Source: Variovorax sp. RA8
GTDB taxonomy: Bacteria; Pseudomonadota; Gammaproteobacteria; Burkholderiales; Burkholderiaceae_C
NCBI RefSeq assembly: GCF_901827175.1
Contig: NZ_LR594662.1
Span: forward strand, 1,736,001-1,800,000
Direction of reading: 5' to 3'
DNA: 64,000 bases
Below the pieces are notes generated by a model, which saw only the letters and a list, made by a program, of their open reading frames with translations, was not told the origin of the DNA and did not search any database. This document shows positions 1 through 6,605 of the stretch, in pieces; the first letter of the stretch is position 1; every line of letters begins with the position of its first letter. The translations under genes were made by a program, and so were the position numbers.

Positions 1-204
1 GCGGGCCGCGCTCCTTGCCGCAGAGGTCTAAGTATGGTCGAGCCTTACGTCGTGCCGGGGGTGAGCACGGAGGCGCTCGACCGCATCTGCCACGACCACA
101 TCGTGATTGTCCAGGGCGCTATTCCAGCCAACGTGGGGTATCAGGGGTATCCGAAGACCATCCTCACCTCCGTCAATCATGTGGTTTGTCACGGCATTCC
201 CCTC
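1..204 (+). pseudogene. methionine aminopeptidase remnant (N-terminal piece)
   Basis: Frame 1 reads a stretch that matches the N-terminal third of type I methionine aminopeptidase: an AGR start, MVEPYVVPGV, LDRICHDHIV, GYPKTI and NVHVVCHGIP-like blocks (here SVNHVVCHGIP) in the family order. Between AGR and MVEPYV the expected LLAAEV is present only in another frame, so there are small indels at about 10-33. Homology stops dead after HGIP near position 204 and the metal-binding catalytic domain is missing. The 5' end runs off the window. This is a decayed fragment, not a working enzyme; the real map gene must be elsewhere. Confidence 0.75.
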
Positions 205-290
205 TCACCGATACGGACTCGGAATGGACAGCCCTTACGAGGCCATCCTGATGGAGCACGAGCAGCGCGTCGGCGCCGTGTCGCTGCGAG

Positions 291-428
291 ATGCCATAAG
301 TTATTGATTTTAAACAGTTTTCACTGCGATGGAGAGCTTCCTGCAGTTGCAGTGAAAAATGACGTAAGTTATTGATTTAATTGGTTTTTCACCATAATAT
401 AGAAGACCAGGAAAATACAGTGAAAATG
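291..428 (+). repeat. tandem 68-bp duplication in a control region, with TTTTCAC/GTGAAAA half-sites
   Basis: The block taagttattgattt occurs at 297-310 and again at 365-378. Each copy is preceded by an ATG (291, 359) and each unit ends in a GTGAAAA(A)TG motif (about 352-361 and 420-428). Within unit 1, TTTTCACTGC (318-327) and GCAGTGAAAA (349-358) form a perfect 10-bp inverted repeat; unit 2 keeps weaker arms (386-392 and 420-426). The second unit runs into the start of the following gene, so this is probably its promoter and operator region, duplicated once. Function is inferred from position only. Confidence 0.5.
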
Positions 429-1424
429 GCTGGCATCATCGAGAACAGCGAAAGTCAGAAGCGGCAATACATCGACGCGGAGAGCGTCTTCGACGAGCTT
501 CGGCGTGTGCGCAAGGACGCCGCTCAGACGCGCGGCGGAATGATCTGGCGGGAGATCTCCGGCGGGAGATATCTGATCCGGACGAGCCCAAAGGGTACCC
601 ATAAGTCGTTGGGCGCTGAGAGCCCCGAGACACTGCAGATCCACAAGAACTTCACCGAGCGTAAGGCTGCGGTCACCGAACGGCTGGCTTCGATCGAGAA
701 GGCCGCCGATGAACAGCGCCGCTTGAACCGCGCGCTTCGCGTCGGCCGCGTACCTCCGGTCGTTGTAAACGTTCTGAACGCGCTCGATACCGCCGGACTG
801 GCCGAGCATTTCACTGTGGTGGGCACCCATTCGCTGTACGCATACGAAAGCGCCTCTGGTGTTCGGTTCTTGCCAGCAGCGATGGCCACGCGAGACATTG
901 ATCTGCTGTTCGACACGCGCAAGCACTTGGCTTTTTTTTCGCTCATGAAGGAGGCAGACGCTTCCTTCGTGGGACTGCTCAAGAAGGCCGACAAGACGTT
1001 CGTTCGGCTCGAGGATAAAAAGGAGACGGTTCGCAACGCCGACGGCTTCGAAGTCGACGTGATCCGTCGCATGGCCAAGGACGGGGACCCTCACCCGCTG
1101 CGTCTGAGCGACGATGAAGACGATGTGTGGGCGGCCCAGGCGTCCACTGGCGACCGGATCCTAGGCTCGCCCAGATTCAGCCAGATGGTCATTGCGACCA
1201 ATGGCGAGATGGCGGTCATGAACACGATGCATCCGATGGACTTCGTAAAGATCAAACGCGCGCTGGGCAACTTCCCTACGCGCGACCCTCTGAAGCGCAC
1301 GAAGGACTTGCTGCAAGCAGACCTGGTCGAGGAGCTCGTTCATTCTCATATGCCGCAGTACTTGCGCGCGGAGGGACCGATCGAGGATCAAGATGAGCCG
1401 GCCACCAAGCCGCCGATTGGATGA
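420..1424 (+). CDS. NTP_transf_8-type (GSU2403-like) nucleotidyltransferase-fold protein
   Basis: A 334-residue protein. The GTG at 420 is chosen over the TTG at 381 because AGGAAAA (409-415) sits 4-7 bases upstream. The central part has a VGTHSLYAYE segment followed by a TRDIDLLFD motif, which fits the G-S/D-x-D core of the minimal nucleotidyltransferase fold seen in the NTP_transf_8 family. The N-terminal third is charged and helical. Substrate is unknown. The fold is shared with many antitoxin-linked and abortive-infection nucleotidyltransferases, so a toxin or defence role is possible but not shown. It is the only intact gene in an otherwise decayed stretch, and the duplicated inverted repeats at its start suggest tight control. 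Confidence 0.6.
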   Translation: MKMAGIIENSESQKRQYIDAESVFDELRRVRKDAAQTRGGMIWREISGGRYLIRTSPKGTHKSLGAESPETLQIHKNFTERKAAVTERLASIEKAADEQRRLNRALRVGRVPPVVVNVLNALDTAGLAEHFTVVGTHSLYAYESASGVRFLPAAMATRDIDLLFDTRKHLAFFSLMKEADASFVGLLKKADKTFVRLEDKKETVRNADGFEVDVIRRMAKDGDPHPLRLSDDEDDVWAAQASTGDRILGSPRFSQMVIATNGEMAVMNTMHPMDFVKIKRALGNFPTRDPLKRTKDLLQADLVEELVHSHMPQYLRAEGPIEDQDEPATKPPIG

Positions 1425-1474
1425 TGAGGAGCATTCCTCGCCCGACCTGGTGAGCCTTGCGTCAAGAGGCCGCA

Positions 1475-1810
1475 TCACGACGCTGGGCGAAGAGCTGGTG
1501 GCCCGGATCGACCGCGATTCCTGGGCTGCATCGAGGCCTGGCTGGCGGCGGCGCATCCTCTCGCCGGCGTGCTGGAGCTCACCGACCGCATGCGGCGCGC
1601 CGACCATGAGCTGTTGCTTTCCTCGTCCCACGCCTCCCGAGCCACCTCCACAGGATCGCGGCTCGGGTTCCGGCTGTAGACCTCGCCGGCCAAGTCCAAG
1701 ACCTGATGAGGGTCGGCATTGCCTTGCGCCAAGCTGCACCACTCGGCCAGGAAGGCGTGCTGCCACCTGAACCATGGGTCGTTCGCCAACTGCTCCAAGA
1801 CGTCGTTCAT
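1475..1810 (-). CDS. hypothetical protein, second gene of the LexA-box unit
   Basis: A 111-residue reading frame starting MNDVLEQL. Its ATG overlaps the stop of the upstream gene as ATGA, which supports translational coupling and a two-gene unit. Residues 1 to about 65 (DPWFRWQHAFLAEW, QVLDLAGEVYSRNP, DPVEVAREAWDEE) look like real protein. The last 45 residues are serine/arginine-rich and look like readthrough after a lost stop or a frameshift. No family is recognised. It lies downstream of a LexA box, so DNA-damage control is likely if transcription is still active. Confidence 0.4.
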   Translation of the reverse strand: MNDVLEQLANDPWFRWQHAFLAEWCSLAQGNADPHQVLDLAGEVYSRNPSRDPVEVAREAWDEESNSSWSARRMRSVSSSTPARGCAAASQASMQPRNRGRSGPPALRPAS

Positions 1811-2078
1811 TTCAGAATCTCCATCTGCCATTCCTGCAGCACCCACGCTTGTTCGTGCTTCTCCAGTCCAACGACACGGATCTCGTCGCCTAGCACGGAG
1901 GTCACCCGCGGCTCGTAGAGATACGGCCCGTTTTCGTCTGAGCCACCGAGGAACAAAACCACCACCATGCGATCTTCGGTGCTCTTGCGCATGCTCAGAA
2001 GCGTGCCCTGCTCCTTGGCTTCTGGTTCCAGGTCAGGGATCGCCCCCCAATCCGCCGCGGTGAAACTCTGACTCTCAT
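1807..2078 (-). pseudogene. small conserved-looking protein beside the LexA box, start damaged
   Basis: The open frame encodes FTAADWGAIPDLEPEAKEQG, MRKSTEDRMVVVLFL and YLYEPRVTSVLGDE-type blocks, ending LQEWQMEILK. No start codon fits at the natural position. An ATG sits at 2078-2076, but it is out of frame by one base with the coding stretch. Adding one base after it would give MESQSFTAADW and restore the gene. Either a one-base deletion killed it, a sequencing error is present, or translation starts at the internal ATG at 1992 (61 residues). The stop overlaps the next gene. Family unknown. Confidence 0.45.
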
Positions 2079-2079
2079 G

Positions 2080-2095
2080 CTGTATAAATATACAG
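2080..2095. promoter_or_regulatory. LexA box (SOS operator)
   Basis: The 16-bp sequence ctgtataaatatacag is a perfect match to the LexA consensus CTG-N10-CAG with an AT-rich centre. It lies between two divergent genes, a damaged SRAP-family gene on the plus strand and a small two-gene unit on the minus strand. SRAP proteins are classical SOS-associated proteins, so the assignment fits its context. Confidence 0.85.
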
Positions 2096-2145
2096 TTCCA
2101 GATGTCGCAGAATCTGTCGAATCTGCTACCAGTTTGGAGACGGCC

Positions 2146-2908
2146 ATTTGCAGCCACTATCAAGCGGAGAAGCGCCGCAAGCAGCTCGAGAAGCGGTTCA
2201 GGCTCAAGCTGCCAGCCTGGCTGGGAGCCCCCGCCCGGGGGATTGCACATCTACCCGACGCAGATGGCGCCGTTCATCCGCCGGCCGCCCCAGCGTGGTT
2301 CCGGGGATGAGGCGGTGCCGGACTTTGAGTTCGTCGAGGGGCACTTCGGGCTCATGCCAGGCTTCGCCAAGGACACCGGCTATGGCAAGAACACGTACAA
2401 CGCCCGAAGCGAGACCGTCGATCAGCTCGCCAGCTTCAAGCACGCGTGGGCTCAAGCTCGGCACTGCATCGTCCCCTGCGAGGCCATCTACGAGCCCGAC
2501 TGGCGCACCGGCAACGCGATCCCGACCCGATTCACTGCGGCCAATGACGAGACGCTCGGCGTTGCCGGTCTGTGGGCACCATGGAGGAATTCGCAGACCG
2601 GCCTCTGGGAACTGAGCTTCACGATGCTCACCATCAACGCCGACACGCACCCGCTGTTCAAGGAGATGCACCGGCCGGACCTGAAGCGCCCGCCAGAACA
2701 GCAGGACAAACGTATGGCGGTGATCCTGCCCGAGACCCAGTACGAGGAGTGGCTTGACGCGCCCGTAGAGCGGTCGCGGGCTTTCCTGAACCAGTACCCC
2801 GCCGAGCGTCTGGTGATGACGCCCGAGCCGCCTCCGCCGAAGGTGCCCAAGCAGAAGCCTGAGCGCGCCAAGCCCAAGCAGCCCCCGGATCAGCCGACGC
2901 TGTTCTAG
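2146..2908 (+). pseudogene. SOS response-associated peptidase (SRAP/YedK/HMCES family), frameshifted, ATT start
   Basis: The family start, Met-Cys-Ser-His-Tyr, is present as ATT-TGC-AGC-CAC-TAT at 2146, with GGAGA (2136-2140) five bases before, so an ATG to ATT change is likely. Cys2 is the residue that crosslinks to abasic sites. About 27 codons later the frame changes near the C5 and G5 runs at 2228-2241; the rest continues in the next frame with PTQMAPFIRRP, the NARSET segment, VPCEAIYEPDW with its glutamate, and a MHRP...RMAVIL segment. Catalytic residues survive, so the decay is recent or an assembly error. The tail is proline/lysine-rich. A LexA box lies 50 bp upstream. Confidence 0.75.
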
Positions 2909-3020
2909 CCGTTGAGCGCCGCGATCGCCTGGAGGAACATGCCGCAGTCGAGCCAGCTGTGCTGAGTCAGCCGCGCGTCGATCGTGAAGATGAGTCCGAT
3001 TGGGGCTTCGAAGCTGCGTG
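2905..3020 (-). pseudogene. nitroreductase-family fragment
   Basis: The minus strand reads RSFEAPIGLIFTID, then RLTQHSWLDCGMFLQAIA and stops soon after. This matches the internal FxAPxGLxFTID...SWLDxGMFLQ signature of FMN-dependent nitroreductases. Sequence on both sides of this segment is lost, so only about 38 codons remain. Its stop overlaps the stop of the SRAP remnant on the other strand. Confidence 0.55.
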
Positions 3021-3197
3021 ATTGCTTCCGCAATGGCTTCTACCTTGGCTTGGCGCGTGGCCCGAAAGGGAAGATCTTCATTTCACTCCCTTGTGGCCAC
3101 AGCGCACTCGACAGCATAGATGAGCATGAGCTACACCGACACGCTCTGTGCACGAGCCGGTGAGTCAGTGGGACAAGGCGCCTGGGCGCCCCTGGCT

Positions 3198-5453
3198 TCA
3201 GGCCTGCAGATGCATCGCCATGGCTGGATCGCTGACGCCCGGCCTCCCGCTTTCGACGCGGCCGGCGAAGCGGCGCTCGAAGTTCTCGGCGCTGACGGTG
3301 AAGTCGTACCAGTCGCCGCTCGTCTGGAGGTTCCAGTGCTGCGTCTCGATGTCGCCGGGCTTGATGTCCATCGTCCACGGGCCGTGCTTGTTGTAGGCGT
3401 TGGCAGTGATCGTGACGCGACCACGCTGCTTGCCGTTGTTGCGCACCCTGAGGTAGAGATGGCCGCTGTGGGCCTGGTAGCCGACCTGGACTTCGGGCTG
3501 GAATGCCGCGGTGTCGTGGAACAGCGCGTCGCCCTCGAAGGTGCGCACGAAGCCGTTGGGACCGTAGACCCAGAGCTCGTACTTGCCGCTGTCGGAGGCG
3601 CCGGCGTTCCAGGTGTCGCTCAGCGTCTTTCCGGCCTCCACGGTGTAGCGGCGCGGAATGCGGTCCAGATGCAGCTTGTCGTAGACGTGGAAGACGGCGC
3701 CCTGCTTGCCGGTGTTGGCGAACATCAGCGAGAGCATGCCGCGCGAGTCCACCCGCGCGCTGGCGTGCAGCTCGTAGGGGAGCGCGCGCGACGGACGCAC
3801 CCCGGCCTCCTGGAACAGCGGCTGAGGCGTGGCGGGGGCAGTGGTGATCGGGGCCGTGGGCAGCAGCCTCTGCGCCGCATTGATCGCGGCCCAGTTGCTC
3901 GTGTCGGGCAGTTGGGGGAAGACCGGGTCGTTCGGCCTGACGAAGTCGAAGCAGGAGGTGAGGTCGCCGCAGACTGCGCGGTGCCACGGGCTGATGGCGT
4001 CCACCGTGAAGCCGAAGCGCTTCTCCAGGAACATGCCCACGGAGGTATGGTCGAACACCTGCGAATCGACCCAGCCGCCCTTGCTCCACGGCGACACCAC
4101 GTACATCGGCACGCGCGAACTCAGGCCCCACGGGCGAATCTTGCCGCTGGTGGTGTCATTGACGTTCAGGTAGTTGCCCACGGAGGCGTCGAAATACTCG
4201 CCGTCCAGCGCCACGGTGGACTTGCCCATCAGGTTGCCATTGGCGTCATACGACGGCACCGCCGGCATCGGCAGGTGGTCGAAGAAGCCGTCGTTCTCGT
4301 CGAAGGTCACGAAAAGGACGGTCTTGCTCCAGACCTTCGGGTTGGACGTCAGCGCGTCCAGCACATCGGCGGTGAAGTCGGCAGCGCCTGCGGTGCCTTC
4401 ACTGCTGCCCGGGTGCTCGGCCAGGGCCTGCGTGGGCAGCACCCAGGAGACCTGCGGCAGGGTGTCGTTGATCACGTCCTGCTTGAGCTGGGCGAGGAAG
4501 TTGACAGCGCCGTCAGCCGATTCGGGGCCGCCCGTCAGGCCGTGCTCGTAGATCGGCGAACCCGGCTGCGCAGTGCGGAAACTCTGGAAGGCCAGGCAGC
4601 CGTGCATGGCGCCCGTCCAGTTGTTGTTCATGTTCTGGTAGATGTGCCAGCTCACGCCCGCCTTTTGCAGGACATCCGGCAACGTGGCCCACTTGAAGGC
4701 GGTGTTGACGTACTTGTAGTTGTAGGCACCTGTTGCGGGGTCGATCTGACCCGACCCGTCGGCCTGCTGCCCCCTTCCCGCGACCCACCTGGACGGGTTG
4801 GGCCAGCAGCGCGAGTTGACGGGCTCGCCGTCCGCGTGCGTGCTGTTGATGCCCCGCTTGCGCAGTTCCGGGTTGAAGTTGGAGCCCGACATGAAGACGA
4901 TGCGGTTCGGGTCGGTGCCGGTGAGGACGGAACAGTGATAGCCGTCGCAGATCGTGAAGGCATCGGCCAGCGCGAACTGGAACGGAATGTCCTCGCGCAG
5001 GAAGTAGCCCATCGTCGCCTGGTTCTTGAACTGGATCCAGCGGTCCATCTTCCCCTGGTTCCACGCCGCCTGCTGATCGGGAAAATTGTGCGGCGTGCCG
5101 GATCCGATCAGCGCCCTGCCGATGGTGGAATCGCGGCGAAAGGGTTGGATGTCCGCGCCGCCGCTGGGGTTGGGCTGGAAATACACCGGTTTGCCGCTCG
5201 CCAGCGGAATCGGGAAGCGGTCGCCGAAGCCGCGCACGCCGCGCATGGTGCCGAAGTAATGGTCGAAGCTGCGGTTCTCCTGCATCAGGATGACGATGTG
5301 CTGGACGTCCTCGATGGAGCGGGACTTGACGTGCGCCTCGACCGCCAGCGCGCGGCGGATCGAGGGCGGCAACACGGTGAGAGCGGATGCGGCACCCAGG
5401 GTGCCGGCGGTCTTGCGAAGGAAGTCGCGTCGTGGGGGAATGTTCGTGGTCAT
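3198..5453 (-). CDS. phosphocholine-type phospholipase C, Tat-exported
   Basis: A 751-residue enzyme of the acid phosphatase/phospholipase C superfamily that cleaves phosphocholine headgroups from phospholipids outside the cytoplasm. The N-terminus has a twin-arginine signal (PPRRDFLRKTAG) and a hydrophobic stretch to about residue 38. The catalytic domain opens with QHIVILMQENRSFDHYFG, the hallmark of the family, followed by GTDPNR, PQVSWVLP and FVTFDENDGFFDH blocks. Two C-terminal repeat-like domains (from about residue 540) match the family's DUF756 architecture. Length is close to the usual 700-750. It is transcribed alone. It could help release phosphate or choline, or attack host or competitor membranes. 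Confidence 0.88.
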   Translation of the reverse strand: MTTNIPPRRDFLRKTAGTLGAASALTVLPPSIRRALAVEAHVKSRSIEDVQHIVILMQENRSFDHYFGTMRGVRGFGDRFPIPLASGKPVYFQPNPSGGADIQPFRRDSTIGRALIGSGTPHNFPDQQAAWNQGKMDRWIQFKNQATMGYFLREDIPFQFALADAFTICDGYHCSVLTGTDPNRIVFMSGSNFNPELRKRGINSTHADGEPVNSRCWPNPSRWVAGRGQQADGSGQIDPATGAYNYKYVNTAFKWATLPDVLQKAGVSWHIYQNMNNNWTGAMHGCLAFQSFRTAQPGSPIYEHGLTGGPESADGAVNFLAQLKQDVINDTLPQVSWVLPTQALAEHPGSSEGTAGAADFTADVLDALTSNPKVWSKTVLFVTFDENDGFFDHLPMPAVPSYDANGNLMGKSTVALDGEYFDASVGNYLNVNDTTSGKIRPWGLSSRVPMYVVSPWSKGGWVDSQVFDHTSVGMFLEKRFGFTVDAISPWHRAVCGDLTSCFDFVRPNDPVFPQLPDTSNWAAINAAQRLLPTAPITTAPATPQPLFQEAGVRPSRALPYELHASARVDSRGMLSLMFANTGKQGAVFHVYDKLHLDRIPRRYTVEAGKTLSDTWNAGASDSGKYELWVYGPNGFVRTFEGDALFHDTAAFQPEVQVGYQAHSGHLYLRVRNNGKQRGRVTITANAYNKHGPWTMDIKPGDIETQHWNLQTSGDWYDFTVSAENFERRFAGRVESGRPGVSDPAMAMHLQA

Positions 5454-5652
5454 GGTTCAACTCGAAGAAGGGGGAGGGCGGAAGGAAGCGGATCAGGGCG
5501 CCCCAGTCATGGATGGCGCTCATGGCGGAGCTTTTCTTGCTGAACATGGAGGTGGCCTGACCCCGATGAGCTTAGGTAGCCGGCGTGACAGGAAAATGAA
5601 TTCAGCTCAAAGAGCTACTGCCAAAGCACTGAGCAGAGCTCAATGCGGGCCG

Positions 5653-5673
5653 TCGCCATCCATTGGATGGCGA
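5653..5673. repeat. perfect 10-bp inverted repeat between plc and rpiR genes
   Basis: tcgccatcca and tggatggcga are separated by one base. It lies 13 bp past the stop of the RpiR-type gene. It could be part of that gene's 3' hairpin, but no T-run follows in either direction, so it may instead be a protein-binding palindrome. Confidence 0.35.
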
Positions 5674-5685
5674 TGCGCGCCAAGC

Positions 5686-6594
5686 TCAGTAGCGCTTGAG
5701 CGAAAGCACGTCGAAGGTCCGGCGCAAGGTCTCGACCGAGCGGTCGTAGTCAGAGAGCGCGAGGCAGGCGATCAGCGCATCGATGATGGCCAGCTGCGCG
5801 AGGCGGCTGGTCATCGCTTCCGTGCGGAAGCTGGTCTCGCGGGCCATGGTGAAGAGCAGCACGTCGCAAAAGGCCTGGATCGGCGACTTGCCGAGGTTGG
5901 TGATGCAGATGGTCGCCGCGCCGGCCTCCTTGGCGAGACGCGTGGCCGTCACCGTCTCGTGCGTGCTGCCCGAATGCGAGATCGTCAGCACCGCCACGCC
6001 GGGGCCGGTGAGCGAGGCGCTGATGGCCTGCACGTGCGAGTCGACCACGACCTTGACGTCCAGCCCGATGCGCAGCATGCGGTAGTGCGCGTCCTCGGCG
6101 ATGGTGGCCGCGCTGCCGACGCCGTAGATCTCGATGCGCCTGGCCTTCTTGATCAGCCGTACCGCCTTCTCCATCGCCTTGACGTCCAGGGCGGCCTGGG
6201 TGTCGAGCAGGGTCTGCACATTGCTCTGGAAGATCTTGCGGACGGTGGTGGCGACCTTGTCTCCGGGCTCGAGGTCCTCGTGGATGAACTGCACCGGCCG
6301 CACGACCTCCTGCGCCAGCGCGATCTTGATCTGCTGGAAGCCGGTGGCCCCGAGGTTCTTGCAGAAGCCCACGATGCTGCCTTCGCTCGACCCCGTACGC
6401 TCGGCCACCTCGCTCACCGACATGTGGACCACCTCCTGCGGGTTCTTGACGATGAAGTCGGCGATGCGCTGGCCGACCGGACCGAGCGAGGACCAGAGGC
6501 TTTCGATGCGCGCGAGCACGGCCGAGATCTGACCGTTGGGCGTTTGCACGCGCTTGGTGGACCTGGGGGACCTTCGGGCAGGCTGCGGCTTCAT
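5686..6594 (-). CDS. RpiR-family transcriptional regulator (HTH_6 + SIS)
   Basis: A 302-residue protein with an N-terminal helix-turn-helix (about residues 20-95; MSVSEVAERTGSSEGSIVGFCKNLG) and a C-terminal sugar isomerase (SIS) domain (about 125-265; RIEIYGVGSAATIAEDAHYR, then ISHSGSTHETV). Such regulators sense phosphosugars and control sugar catabolism genes. The start ATG at 6594 is chosen because family homology begins close to it and the upstream extension is a GC-rich overlap with the pbpC 3' end. No sugar genes are adjacent, so the target is not apparent here. Only 11 bp separate it from the end of pbpC, which suggests cotranscription. Confidence 0.85.
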   Translation of the reverse strand: MKPQPARRSPRSTKRVQTPNGQISAVLARIESLWSSLGPVGQRIADFIVKNPQEVVHMSVSEVAERTGSSEGSIVGFCKNLGATGFQQIKIALAQEVVRPVQFIHEDLEPGDKVATTVRKIFQSNVQTLLDTQAALDVKAMEKAVRLIKKARRIEIYGVGSAATIAEDAHYRMLRIGLDVKVVVDSHVQAISASLTGPGVAVLTISHSGSTHETVTATRLAKEAGAATICITNLGKSPIQAFCDVLLFTMARETSFRTEAMTSRLAQLAIIDALIACLALSDYDRSVETLRRTFDVLSLKRY

Positions 6595-6605
6595 GGGCGC
6601 GGAGC

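Noticed and set aside
224..307. 27-codon frame MDSPYEAILMEHEQRVGAVSLRDAISY before the duplicated repeat
   Set aside because: Too short, no family, and ends inside the repeat; could be a scrap but cannot be supported.
1393..1770. Plus-strand frame after the NTP_transf_8 gene (SSPDLVSLASRGRITTLGEELVARID), joined in another frame by CIEAWLAAAHPLAGVLELTDRM
   Set aside because: It could be a frameshifted small gene, but the two pieces need an unproved shift and no family is recognised, and it overlaps a minus-strand gene.
3120..5543. Long plus-strand frame opposite the phospholipase C gene (807 codons)
   Set aside because: Composition of an antisense shadow in GC-rich DNA; the minus strand has clear family motifs and a Tat signal.
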